This document shows, one piece after another, positions 7,795-14,726 of a stretch of 16,892 nt of DNA; within the stretch, counting starts at the first letter, position 1; every line of letters begins with the position of its first letter. The notes beneath the pieces are model-generated. The model made no database searches, was not told the origin of the DNA, and worked only from the letters and a program-made list of their open reading frames with translations. Source of the DNA: JBKBMT01 sp046295655 (GTDB lineage: Bacteria; Pseudomonadota; Alphaproteobacteria; Rhodobacterales; Rhodobacteraceae); NCBI GenBank assembly GCA_046295655.1, contig JBKBMT010000056.1, positions 1 to 16,892 on the forward strand, read 5' to 3'. A program made the translations under genes and the position numbers.

Positions 7795-8133
7795 ATGACG
7801 GAAGAACCCGACAGCGACCGCCTGCGGGCGCTGGAGGAACGGATCGCCGCCGCCCGCAAACCCGACACGCGCGAGGCGCGCAGCATGCGGGCGATCGGGC
7901 AGGGTGAGGCCGCCTGGCGCATGGTGATCGAACTGGTCACCGGCATGGCGCTGGGGCTGGCGATCGGCTACGGGCTGGATGTCCTTCTGGGCACCCGGCC
8001 GGCAATGATGGTGGTGTTCGTCCTTCTGGGCTTCGCGGCCGGGGTGCGGACCATGCTGAAGACGGCGAAGGACCTGACCCGGCGCATGCAGGACGGGGAA
8101 GACCCGCCGCCGGGAGACAAGGGTCAGCCGTGA
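7795..8133 (+). CDS. atpI: ATP synthase accessory protein AtpI
   Basis: A 112-residue membrane protein encoded first in the F0 operon. The start is the ATG giving MTEEPDSDRLRALEERI, with AGGGGG (7782-7787) seven bases upstream. Residues 1-40 are a charged helical cytoplasmic segment. Two membrane helices follow at about 43-65 (VIELVTGMALGLAIGYGLDV) and 70-87, and then a charged tail rich in proline. AtpI helps c-ring assembly and possibly Mg2+ supply in other bacteria and is not a structural subunit. Sequence divergence between AtpI proteins is high, so the assignment rests on the two-helix AtpZ/AtpI pattern and its place before atpB. Confidence 0.9.
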   Translation: MTEEPDSDRLRALEERIAAARKPDTREARSMRAIGQGEAAWRMVIELVTGMALGLAIGYGLDVLLGTRPAMMVVFVLLGFAAGVRTMLKTAKDLTRRMQDGEDPPPGDKGQP

Positions 8134-8162
8134 ACGGCGGCCGGTGACGAGAGGGACGCGAC

Positions 8163-8906
8163 GTGGCGGCTGAAGGCGGTCTTTCCATCCACCCGATGGA
8201 CCAGTTCATCGTGAAGCCCCTGTTCGGGGATGGTCCGGTCTACTGGTACACGCCGACCAACGTGACGCTCTGGATGTTCCTTGCGGTTCTGGCCATCGGG
8301 GCGCTGATGGTGCTGGGCACCCGTCGCCGCGCGATCGTCCCCAGCCGCAGCCAGTCGGTCGCCGAGATGGTCTACGGCTTCATCCACAACATGGTCGAGG
8401 ATGTCGCCGGCCACGAGGGCGTGAAGTATTTTCCCTACATCCTGACCCTGTTCCTGTTCATCCTGTTCGCCAATGTCCTTGGCCTGATCCCGATGTCCTT
8501 CACGACGACCAGCCACGTCGCGGTGACGGCCGTGCTGGCGCTGGCGGTGTTTCTTGGCGTCACGATCCTGGGCTTCGTGCGCAAGGGCGCGGGCTTCCTG
8601 TCGATGTTCTGGGTCAGTTCGGCCCCGCTCGTGCTGCGGCCGATCCTCGCCGTCATCGAACTCATCTCCTACTTCGTCCGGCCGGTCAGCCACTCGATCC
8701 GTCTTGCCGGCAACCTCATGGCCGGGCACGCCGTGCTCAAGGTCTTTGCCGGGTTTGCCTCGATCGCGCTGGTGTCGCCCATCGCCATCGGGGCGATGAC
8801 CGCGATCTATGCGCTGGAGCTGCTTGTCGCGGTGATCCAGGCCTATGTCTTCACCATCCTGACCTGCGTCTATCTGAAGGACGCGGTGGGCGACGCCCAT
8901 CACTAG
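8163..8906 (+). CDS. atpB: ATP synthase F0 subunit a
   Basis: A 247-residue inner-membrane stator subunit that forms the two proton half-channels of F0. It starts at GTG, with GAGGGA (8152-8157) five bases upstream. The essential arginine is Arg180 in HSIRLAGNLMAGH, equivalent to E. coli Arg210. Gln226 lies in VAVIQAYVFTIL, in the last helix that faces the c-ring. The YWYTPTNVTLW segment and IELISYFVRPVSHS are typical of alphaproteobacterial subunit a. Length is normal. It is 29 bases downstream of atpI and 39 bases before atpE. Confidence 0.98.
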   Translation: MAAEGGLSIHPMDQFIVKPLFGDGPVYWYTPTNVTLWMFLAVLAIGALMVLGTRRRAIVPSRSQSVAEMVYGFIHNMVEDVAGHEGVKYFPYILTLFLFILFANVLGLIPMSFTTTSHVAVTAVLALAVFLGVTILGFVRKGAGFLSMFWVSSAPLVLRPILAVIELISYFVRPVSHSIRLAGNLMAGHAVLKVFAGFASIALVSPIAIGAMTAIYALELLVAVIQAYVFTILTCVYLKDAVGDAHH

Positions 8907-8945
8907 GGTCCCGAAACCTCAGCCATTCCAACCACGGAGACGACA

Positions 8946-9182
8946 ATGGAAAACGAACTCGCTCTCATGGGCAAGTACATCGGTGCTGGCCTCGCAACCA
9001 TCGGTCTGGGCGGCGCCGGCATCGGCGTGGGCCACGTCGCCGGCAACTATCTGGCCGGCGCGCTGCGCAACCCCGCCGCAGCCCCCGGACAGACGGCCAT
9101 GCTGTTCGTCGGCATTGCCTTTGCCGAAGCCCTGGGGATCTTTTCGTTCCTGATCGCGCTTCTGCTGATGTTCGCCGTCTGA
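8946..9182 (+). CDS. atpE: ATP synthase F0 subunit c
   Basis: A 78-residue proteolipid of two membrane helices that forms the rotor ring. Helix 1 has the glycine pattern GAGLATIGLGGAGIGVG. The polar loop RNP (41-43) contacts F1 subunits gamma and epsilon. Helix 2 carries the proton-binding carboxylate Glu61 in GIAFAEALGIFSF. The helix-1 glutamine of sodium-binding rings is absent, so proton coupling is expected. The ribosome site GGAGA (8936-8940) is five bases before the ATG. A strong hairpin follows the gene, as expected for a subunit made in excess over its neighbours. Confidence 0.98.
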   Translation: MENELALMGKYIGAGLATIGLGGAGIGVGHVAGNYLAGALRNPAAAPGQTAMLFVGIAFAEALGIFSFLIALLLMFAV

Positions 9183-9189
9183 TCCGGCC

Positions 9190-9211
9190 CCGGGGGGCAG
9201 GCGCCCCCCGG
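9190..9211 (+). other. Intercistronic hairpin between atpE and atpX
   Basis: A perfect 9-bp stem, CCGGGGGGC with GCCCCCCGG, around the 4-base loop AGGC, eight bases after the atpE stop. There is no T-run after it, so it is not a normal intrinsic terminator. In this place it more likely protects the upstream atpE message or marks a processing site, favouring c-subunit synthesis. This role is inferred. Confidence 0.75.
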
Positions 9212-9246
9212 TCCCGACAGGTTCCGGCACGCTTCAGGAGACCGAC

Positions 9247-9768
9247 ATGGCAACGGATGCGCAGGGCGCCGGGCAGGCCGCCGGCATGCCGCAGCTCGAT
9301 TTCTCGACCTGGCCCAACCAGATCTTCTGGCTGGTGATCGCGCTCGGCGCGATCTATCTGATCCTGACCCGCGTGGCGCTGCCCCGGATCGGGATGGTCC
9401 TGGCCGAGCGGAAGGGCACGATCACCAACGATCTGGCTGCGGCCGAGGAGCTGAAGCAGAAGGCCAGACAGGCCGAGGAAGCCTATAACAAGGCCCTCGC
9501 CGACGCCCGCGCCGAGGCGGCGCGGATCGTGGCCGAAGCCCGGGCGGAGATCCAGGCGGATCTCGACGCGGCAACGGCCAGGGCCGATGCCGAGATCGCG
9601 GCGCGGGCGGCCGAATCCGAGCGCCGGATTGCCGAGATCCGCGCGGGCGCGATGGAGAGCGTGAGCGAGGTGGCACGGGATGTGGCGCGCGAGCTGGTCG
9701 CGCAGCTTGGCGGCAAGGCCGATGCCCGGTCGGTGAATGCCGCGGTCTCGGCGAGGCTGAAAGGGTGA
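9247..9768 (+). CDS. atpX: ATP synthase F0 subunit b'
   Basis: A 173-residue peripheral-stalk subunit found in photosynthetic and related alphaproteobacteria alongside b. The start ATG follows AGGAG (9236-9240). An N-terminal polar stretch leads to one membrane helix at about 25-42 (PNQIFWLVIALGAIYLIL). A long Ala/Glu/Arg-rich coiled coil then runs from about 50 to 160. The FSTWPNQIFWL entry is typical of b' proteins. It pairs with AtpF as the b/b' heterodimer holding F1 through delta. The stop overlaps a GTG in the atpF frame as GTGA. Confidence 0.95.
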   Translation: MATDAQGAGQAAGMPQLDFSTWPNQIFWLVIALGAIYLILTRVALPRIGMVLAERKGTITNDLAAAEELKQKARQAEEAYNKALADARAEAARIVAEARAEIQADLDAATARADAEIAARAAESERRIAEIRAGAMESVSEVARDVARELVAQLGGKADARSVNAAVSARLKG

Positions 9769-9773
9769 ACGCC

Positions 9774-10328
9774 ATGCGCAGACTGCCGCTTTTTCTCGTC
9801 ATGCTGGCAACGCCGGCGCAGGCGGCTGAGGGTCCGTTCTTCTCGCTGGGGAATTCGGACTTCACCGTGCTGATCGCGTTCATCCTGTTCGTGGCGGTTC
9901 TGGTCTATTTCAAGGTGCCCGCGCTTCTGGGCGGGATGCTCGACCGCCGGGCCGAGACGATCCGGGCCGAACTTGACGCCGCCCGTGCGCTGCGGGAAGA
10001 GGCCAAGTCGCTTCTGGCTTCGTTCGAACGCAAGAGCGCCGACGTGAAGGCCCAGGCGGAACGGATCGTCGTCTCTGCCCGTGCCGATGCGACGGCCGCG
10101 GCGGAGCAGGCCAAGGCAGAGCTTGCGCGGTCCATCGAACGGCGTCTCAGGGGGGCCGAGGAGCAGATCGCGCAGGCCGAGGCCTCGGCCGTGCGCGAGG
10201 TTCGCGAACGCGCGATCGCTGTTGCCGTGGCGGCGGCCGGCGATGTGCTGGCCAAGCAGATGACCAGCGAGGCCGCGGGCGAGCTCATCGAACAGTCGAT
10301 TGCCGAGGTCGGCGCCCGCCTGCACTGA
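9774..10328 (+). CDS. atpF: ATP synthase F0 subunit b
   Basis: A 184-residue peripheral-stalk subunit. I chose the ATG giving MRRLPLFLVM because AAAGGGTG lies just upstream and relatives begin MK/MR. A GTG at 9765 overlapping the atpX stop would add three residues. Residues 1-17 resemble a signal peptide ending AQA before AEGPFFSLGN, a pattern known in rhodobacterial AtpF. The membrane helix is about 27-46 (SDFTVLIAFILFVAVLVYF), followed by a coiled coil to the C-terminus. It is the last gene of the operon. No F1 genes follow, and they are expected at another locus, as in Rhodobacter. Confidence 0.95.
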   Translation: MRRLPLFLVMLATPAQAAEGPFFSLGNSDFTVLIAFILFVAVLVYFKVPALLGGMLDRRAETIRAELDAARALREEAKSLLASFERKSADVKAQAERIVVSARADATAAAEQAKAELARSIERRLRGAEEQIAQAEASAVREVRERAIAVAVAAAGDVLAKQMTSEAAGELIEQSIAEVGARLH

Positions 10329-10354
10329 CGCCGCGCTTGCCCGTCGTGGCCACG

Positions 10355-10382
10355 GGCCCGGGCCGAGCGAGGCCGGGCCTTT
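10355..10382 (+). terminator. Probable terminator of the atp operon
   Basis: GGCCCGGGCC (10355-10364) pairs with GGCCGGGCC (10371-10379) apart from one bulged G, with the loop GAGCGA. It is followed by TTT (10380-10382). The T-run is short. It lies 26 bases after the atpF stop and just before the convergent GntR gene. There is no matching T-run for the minus strand. Confidence 0.55.
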
Positions 10383-10387
10383 CGCGT

Positions 10388-11155
10388 TCAGCGTGCCCGC
10401 TCGTGCTCCAGTCGCTGACGGGCAACCTTTTCGTTGCGCTCCGCCTGCCGGACCTCGGCCAGGGCACGGGCGACGAAATCAAGATGCGTCTCGACGGCCC
10501 TGCGGGCCCCCGCGGGATCGCGCGCCTGAAGCGCAGTGTTGATCGCGCGGTGCTGATCCAGCAGCGTATCGCGCGTGGTGCGCTGCCGGAACATGGCTTG
10601 CCGGTTGTAGAACACGCCTTCGCGCAGCAGGTCGTACATCGAGCGCATCATGTGCAGCATGACCACGTTGTGGCTGGCCTCGACGATGGCCATGTGGAAG
10701 TCGGCGTCGTGTCGCGCCTCGTCCGCCGCGCTGCGCCGGGCATGGGCGGCCTCCATCTTGGCGAAGATCGTGCCGACAACGGCAAGGTCCGTGTCCGAGC
10801 CGACGGTTGCCGCCCGCGCGGCGGCAAGCCCCTCCATGTCGCGGCGGAAGGCGAGGTAGTCGTCAACCGCCGTCTCGTGCGTGCGGAACAGCTCGATCAG
10901 GGCGGGCGAGAAGGCCGAACCCAGCACCTCGGCGACGAACAGGCCCGAACCCGCGCGACTGACAAGCAGCCCGCGCTGCTGCAGTTCCGCAATCGCCTCG
11001 CGCAGCGAGGGGCGCGACACCTCCATCCGATCGGCCAGATCGCGCTCGGACGGCAGCCGCTCACCCGGTCGCAGGATACCGCGCAGGATCAGGGCCTCGA
11101 TCTGGCGCACGACCGCAGTTGACAGTCTTTCGGACTTGACGGGCGAGAACGGCAT
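10388..11155 (-). CDS. GntR-family regulator, FadR/FCD subgroup
   Basis: A 255-residue regulator. Residues about 8-76 are the GntR winged HTH, with LRPGERLPSERDLADRMEVS and SRPSLREAIAELQQRGLL. Residues about 90-235 are the all-helical FCD effector domain. It keeps the probable metal-binding set Asp150/His154 (DADFH), His202 (DQHRAIN) and His224 (ETHLDF). The LldR/GlcC/PdhR type acts on carboxylic-acid metabolism, but no target gene is next to it, so I give no symbol. The ATG follows GAGGGG four bases upstream on the minus strand. A palindrome 14 bases further upstream suggests autoregulation. Confidence 0.92.
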   Translation of the reverse strand: MPFSPVKSERLSTAVVRQIEALILRGILRPGERLPSERDLADRMEVSRPSLREAIAELQQRGLLVSRAGSGLFVAEVLGSAFSPALIELFRTHETAVDDYLAFRRDMEGLAAARAATVGSDTDLAVVGTIFAKMEAAHARRSAADEARHDADFHMAIVEASHNVVMLHMMRSMYDLLREGVFYNRQAMFRQRTTRDTLLDQHRAINTALQARDPAGARRAVETHLDFVARALAEVRQAERNEKVARQRLEHERAR

Positions 11156-11168
11156 GATCCCCTCGATT

Positions 11169-11185
11169 GGTCAAGTGATATGACC
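11169..11185. promoter_or_regulatory. Candidate GntR/FadR-type operator
   Basis: GGTCA and TGACC form an inverted repeat with a 7-base centre, 13 bases upstream of the GntR start codon. GGTC/GACC arms are characteristic of FadR-subgroup operators. However, these usually have a shorter centre than this one. Autoregulation is inferred. Confidence 0.45.
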
Positions 11186-11207
11186 GCAGCGAGACCTCGG
11201 CAAGACG

Positions 11208-11232
11208 AAAGGCCGGGCGTTGCCGCCCGGCC
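11208..11232 (-). terminator. Intrinsic terminator of the OmpA-family lipoprotein gene
   Basis: A perfect 9-bp stem, GGCCGGGCG with CGCCCGGCC, loop TTGC (11211-11232), 28 bases after the stop codon. On the minus strand it is followed by TTT (11210-11208). It separates the lipoprotein gene from the GntR gene. Confidence 0.7.
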
Positions 11233-11259
11233 AACGAAAGTCCAAGCGGACCGCGAAAC

Positions 11260-11907
11260 TCAGTTCGGGCGGATGATGATCTCCACCCTCCGGTTCTGGG
11301 CCCGGCCTTCCGGCGTCTGGTTCGAGGCCACGGGGAAGTCCTGCCCGCGGCCGAAGGCGACGATCCGCGACGACGGCACGCCTGCATCGCGCAGCACAGC
11401 AGCCACGGAATTGGCCCGGCGCTGCGACAGTTCGCGGTTGTAGGCCGCGGTTCCGGTGCTGTCGGTATGGCCGATCACCTCGATCCGGCTGTTGGGGTAG
11501 TTCAGGAGGCTCTGCGCGACGGCGCGCAGGTCGCGTTGCAAGTCGGGGCGCAGCACGGCGCTGTCGGTGGCGAACAGCAGGTCCTGCGGCATGGTCACCA
11601 CCAGCGAATCGCCGGTGTTGACGATGCCGACATTGCCCGAGGTCGCGCCGCGCAGCTCGGCCGCCTGCCGGTCAAGCTGCTGACCGATGGCGCCGCCGAT
11701 GCCGGCACCGATGGCTGCGCCGGCAATGGTGGCCAGAGGGCGCTGGCTGCTGTTCGAGGTCGCGCCGATGGCACCGCCGATCAGCGCGCCGGTCAGCGCG
11801 CCGGTGCGGGTGCGCTCGCTGCCCGGATCGCCCTGGGGATAGGGGTCGCATCCGGCCAGGACCAGCGCGCCGAACGACGCAAGGATCAGCGGGGTCTTGA
11901 AACTCAT
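11260..11907 (-). CDS. OmpA-family peptidoglycan-associated lipoprotein with glycine zipper
   Basis: A 215-residue outer-membrane lipoprotein. Residues 1-20 are a lipoprotein signal peptide, with lipobox LAGC and lipidated Cys20. Residues about 35-78 are a glycine-zipper segment (GALIGGAIGAT, AGAAIGAGIGGAIG). Residues about 100-213 are the OmpA C-terminal domain that binds peptidoglycan. Asp149 (GHTDSTG) and Arg164 (ELSQRRANSV) match the diaminopimelate-binding pair of Pal, including the 15-residue spacing. I chose the ATG giving MSFKTPLILA. A start four codons earlier (MRQT) is possible. Longer starts would bury the signal peptide. It probably anchors the outer membrane to the wall. It is not Pal itself, because no tol genes are nearby. 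Confidence 0.93.
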   Translation of the reverse strand: MSFKTPLILASFGALVLAGCDPYPQGDPGSERTRTGALTGALIGGAIGATSNSSQRPLATIAGAAIGAGIGGAIGQQLDRQAAELRGATSGNVGIVNTGDSLVVTMPQDLLFATDSAVLRPDLQRDLRAVAQSLLNYPNSRIEVIGHTDSTGTAAYNRELSQRRANSVAAVLRDAGVPSSRIVAFGRGQDFPVASNQTPEGRAQNRRVEIIIRPN

Positions 11908-11964
11908 GGTCTGCCTCATGCTCAATCCCGCGTGCCCGGGGCAGGCGCGCGGCTCTGGCTGAAC

Positions 11965-11970
11965 GATATA
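11965..11970 (-). promoter_or_regulatory. Possible -10 box of the lipoprotein gene
   Basis: TATATC on the minus strand, 58 bases before the chosen ATG, in an otherwise very GC-rich 135-base gap. At 17 bases upstream the only -35 candidate is TTCCGT, which is poor. The call is tentative. Confidence 0.3.
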
Positions 11971-12042
11971 GGCAGTCGCGCGGTTCCACGGAAGTGCCAA
12001 GCGCGCGAGCGGCGCCGTTCCGCCCATCGCACGGTGCCGCGA

Positions 12043-12894
12043 TCACGGGGCCGGCATCGCATCGGCGCGCGCAGCTTCCCACGCGAGGATCGCGCGCTTG
12101 ACCGGCAGGCCCCAGTGATAGCCGCCAAGCTCGCCGGACCGCCGCAGCGCCCGGTGGCAGGGGATCAGGAACGAGATCGGGTTGCGCCCGACGGCGGTGC
12201 CGACCGCGCGGACCGCCTTCGGGTGGCCGATGGCGGCCGCAATGTCGGAATAGGTGGTGACACGGCCGGCGGGGATGCGCAGCAACGCCTCCCAGACCTT
12301 GATCTGGAACGGGGCGCCCATCGCCACCACGGGCGGACCCCCGCCGGGTCCGTCCCCGAAGGTGCTCTGCACCCAGGGTCGCAGGGCGGACGGATCCTCG
12401 ACATGGCGGGCCCGCGGCCAGCGGCCCGAAAGGTCGGCCATCGCCGCCTCGCAGCCGCTGCTTTCGGCAAAGCCGATGCCGCAGATGCCCCGGTCCGTTC
12501 CCATTACCAGCGCCGGGCCGAAGGGGCTTTCGAACCAGCCCCAGCGGATCGTCAGGCCGTCGCCGTCCCGTGCGACCTCGCCGGGTGTCATCGCTTCCCA
12601 GCGCAGGAACAGGTCGTGCAGCCGGCCTGCCCCGGACATGCCGGCCGCATCGGCGGCCTCCAGCACGGTCGCCCGTTCCCGCAGCAGCCGGCGCGCAAGG
12701 TCGTGCGCCAGATACTGCTGGTAGCGTTTCGGGCTGACACCGACCCAGGCCGAGAACAGGCGCTGGAAATGCGCCGGGCTGAACCCCATCCGCCCTGCCA
12801 GGTCGTCGAGCGAAAGCGCCGGCCCCTCGGCCTCGATCAGCTGAAGCGCCCGCAGCATGACGCGGTAGTGATAACCGTTCTCGCCCGTGTCCAT
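12043..12894 (-). CDS. AraC-type HTH/O6-methylguanine-DNA methyltransferase fusion (Ada-like)
   Basis: A 283-residue DNA repair protein that removes O6-alkyl groups from guanine by irreversible transfer to its own cysteine. Residues about 18-110 are an AraC-type HTH (LSLDDLAGRMGFSPAHFQRLF). Residues about 115-280 are the alkyltransferase. The acceptor is Cys246 in LIPCHRAL, with the probable arginine finger Arg229 (AVRAVGTAVG) and Asn238 (GRNPI). GELGGYHWG is also conserved. The N-terminal zinc domain of true Ada, which repairs phosphotriesters, is absent, so the usual methylation switch for gene activation is missing. GGAGG lies seven bases before the ATG. It is divergent from nth across 109 bases, which groups two DNA-repair genes. 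Confidence 0.93.
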   Translation of the reverse strand: MDTGENGYHYRVMLRALQLIEAEGPALSLDDLAGRMGFSPAHFQRLFSAWVGVSPKRYQQYLAHDLARRLLRERATVLEAADAAGMSGAGRLHDLFLRWEAMTPGEVARDGDGLTIRWGWFESPFGPALVMGTDRGICGIGFAESSGCEAAMADLSGRWPRARHVEDPSALRPWVQSTFGDGPGGGPPVVAMGAPFQIKVWEALLRIPAGRVTTYSDIAAAIGHPKAVRAVGTAVGRNPISFLIPCHRALRRSGELGGYHWGLPVKRAILAWEAARADAMPAP

Positions 12895-13003
12895 TCCGCA
12901 CCTCCGGTCCGCCCCTCCTTACCGCGGGGTCCGGCGGCAGGCGACCCGGATCCTGCGCCTTCCGCCCATTGCCGGCCTCGCGCGGTTCGGGCAAGAGGGA
13001 CGC
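12895..13003. promoter_or_regulatory. Divergent intergenic region between the alkyltransferase and nth
   Basis: A 109-base GC-rich gap that must hold both promoters. It contains the GGAGG ribosome site of the alkyltransferase at its left edge and GAGGGA (12995-13000) for nth at its right. I see no Ada-box sequence, no LexA-type site and no clear -35/-10 pair. Confidence 0.4.
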
Positions 13004-13648
13004 ATGGCACGGCAGATGGACTATCACACGATCCGGGCGGTCTTTCGACGCTTCCACGACCGCGAGCCGGCGCCGAAGGGCGAATTGCATCACGTCAACG
13101 CTTTCACCCTGCTTGTCGCCGTCGCGCTGTCGGCGCAGGCGACGGATGCCGGGGTGAACAAGGCGACCGCCGGGCTGTTCCAGATTGCCGACACGCCCGA
13201 GAAGATGCTGGCGCTGGGCGAGGAAGGGCTGATCGCCCACATCCGCACCATCGGGATCTACCGCAACAAGGCAAGGCACGTGATGAAGCTGTGCCGGATC
13301 CTGGTGGAACGGTACGGGGGCGAGGTGCCATCGTCGCGCGCCGCGCTTCAGGACCTGCCGGGGGTTGGGCGCAAGACGGCGAATGTCGTGCTGAACATGT
13401 GGTGGCGTCACCCGGCGCAGGCGGTGGACACCCACATCTTCCGCGTCGGCAACCGCACCGGCATCTGTCCGGGGCGCGATGTGGTCGCCGTGGAACGGGC
13501 GATCGAGGACAACGTGCCGGCCGAATACCAACTGCACGCCCATCACTGGCTGATCCTTCACGGCCGCTACATCTGCACCGCCCGGGCACCGAAATGCCCG
13601 ACCTGCCCGATTTCCGATCTCTGCCAGTTCGAGGACAAGACCGCATGA
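13004..13648 (+). CDS. nth: Endonuclease III (DNA glycosylase/AP lyase)
   Basis: A 214-residue base-excision repair enzyme that removes oxidised pyrimidines and cleaves at abasic sites. The start ATG (MARQMDYHTI) follows GAGGGA (12995-13000) and gives the normal length. An earlier in-frame ATG at 12887 would overlap the divergent gene. The helix-hairpin-helix is LQDLPGVGRKTANVVLN (116-131 or so) with catalytic Lys124. The catalytic Asp142 is in AVDTHIFRVGNR. The [4Fe-4S] cluster cysteines are Cys191, Cys198, Cys201 and Cys207, with C-x6-C-x2-C-x5-C spacing. All key residues are present. The stop overlaps the next start as ATGA. Confidence 0.97.
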   Translation: MARQMDYHTIRAVFRRFHDREPAPKGELHHVNAFTLLVAVALSAQATDAGVNKATAGLFQIADTPEKMLALGEEGLIAHIRTIGIYRNKARHVMKLCRILVERYGGEVPSSRAALQDLPGVGRKTANVVLNMWWRHPAQAVDTHIFRVGNRTGICPGRDVVAVERAIEDNVPAEYQLHAHHWLILHGRYICTARAPKCPTCPISDLCQFEDKTA

Positions 13649-14631
13649 GCCGCCATCAGGTCGTGGGCATCGGCAATGCCATCGTGGACGTGATCGCCCA
13701 GACCGACGAGACATTCCTCGGCCACATGGGGATCGAGAAGGGCATCATGCAGCTCGTCGAGCGCGAGCGTGCGGAGCTGCTCTATGCCGCGATGCGCGAC
13801 CGGATCGAGGCACCGGGCGGGTCGGTGGCCAACACGCTGGCAGGGCTTGGGAACCTCGGGCTGTCCACGGCCTTCATAGGGCGCGTGCGGGATGATGCGC
13901 TGGGCCGGTTCTATGCCCGGTCGATGGCTGCCGAGGGAACCGCCTTCGTCAACCCGCCGGTTGCCGGGGCCGAGCTGCCGACTTCGCGTTCCATGATCTT
14001 CGTCACCCCGGATGGCGAGCGGTCGATGAACACCTATCTTGGCATCTCGGCCGAGCTCGGGCCGGAGGATGTGGACGAGGCAGTGGCCACCGCGGCAGAG
14101 ATGCTGTTCCTCGAAGGTTATCTGTTCGACAAGGAGCCGGGGAAGGCCGCCTTCCGACGCGCCGCTGCGGCCTGCCGTCGGGGTGGCGGCCGTGCCGGCA
14201 TCGCGCTCAGCGATCCGTTCTGTGTGGACCGTCACCGCGCCGACTTCCGGCGGCTCGTGCGCGAACTTGACTACGTGATCGGCAACCAGCAGGAATGGAT
14301 CTCGCTTTACCGGACGGCGGATCTGGAGGCGGCGCTGGCCTCGGCTGCGGCCGAATGTCCGCTGGTCGTCTGCACCCGCTCGGGTGCGGATGTGATCCTG
14401 ATCCGCGGCCGGGAGCGGGTGGAAGTGCCGGTGCATCGGGTGGTGCCCGTCGATGCGACCGGGGCAGGCGACCAGTTCGCCGCGGGCTTTCTCTACGGCC
14501 TCGCCACGGGCCAGAGCCTTGCGGTCGCCGGGCGCATGGGCTGCATTGCAGCCGCCGAGGTCATCGGCCATATGGGCGCACGACCCGAGACCGACGTGAA
14601 GGCGCTGTTCCGCGCGAACGGGTTGATCTGA
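13645..14631 (+). CDS. PfkB-family carbohydrate/adenosine kinase
   Basis: A 328-residue cytoplasmic ribokinase-family kinase, probably phosphorylating adenosine or a related nucleoside or sugar with ATP. The N-terminus GIGNAIVDVIAQTD holds the substrate-binding aspartate. GGSVANTLAGLGNLG (58-72) is the PfkB signature 1 region. DATGAGDQFAAGFLYGL (270-286) is signature 2, with Asp276 as catalytic base and the GAG anion hole. The architecture resembles alphaproteobacterial proteins annotated as adenosine kinase. Substrate cannot be proved from sequence. The ATG overlaps the nth stop by four bases (ATGA), so it is translationally coupled to nth, although no functional link is known. Confidence 0.93.
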   Translation: MSRHQVVGIGNAIVDVIAQTDETFLGHMGIEKGIMQLVERERAELLYAAMRDRIEAPGGSVANTLAGLGNLGLSTAFIGRVRDDALGRFYARSMAAEGTAFVNPPVAGAELPTSRSMIFVTPDGERSMNTYLGISAELGPEDVDEAVATAAEMLFLEGYLFDKEPGKAAFRRAAAACRRGGGRAGIALSDPFCVDRHRADFRRLVRELDYVIGNQQEWISLYRTADLEAALASAAAECPLVVCTRSGADVILIRGRERVEVPVHRVVPVDATGAGDQFAAGFLYGLATGQSLAVAGRMGCIAAAEVIGHMGARPETDVKALFRANGLI

Positions 14632-14682
14632 CAGGATTCCCCCGAAGGTTGCATCCGGCTGTCGGAATCGCTTCCGGCGTGC

Positions 14683-14688
14683 TATGAT
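14683..14688 (+). promoter_or_regulatory. Probable -10 box of the subtilase gene
   Basis: TATGAT, 38 bases before the start codon and in the only AT-rich part of the 95-base gap. The region 17 bases upstream (TGTCGG) is not a good -35, so this promoter may need an activator or another sigma factor. A weak 5-bp stem (CGGAA/TTCCG) lies just before it. Confidence 0.45.
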
Positions 14689-14726
14689 CGTTTCATTGTC
14701 TGACGGTTTTCAGAAAGGATTGCACC

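Noticed and set aside
12895..13003. Ada box or LexA site between the repair genes
   Set aside because: I searched for AAAGCGCA-like and direct-repeat SOS motifs and found none. The protein also lacks the domain that would make Ada-box activation expected.
11467..13644. Long 5' extension of the PfkB kinase frame
   Set aside because: It runs antisense through the lipoprotein and alkyltransferase genes and across nth. The kinase family begins at the ATG at 13645, which overlaps the nth stop.
11672..13714. Minus-strand 680-codon open frame over the alkyltransferase and nth
   Set aside because: Out-of-frame shadow. The alkyltransferase, nth and lipoprotein frames all have complete motif sets in other frames.
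14632..14682. Terminator after the PfkB kinase gene
   Set aside because: Only a weak 5-bp stem (CGGAA/TTCCG) without a T-run is present.
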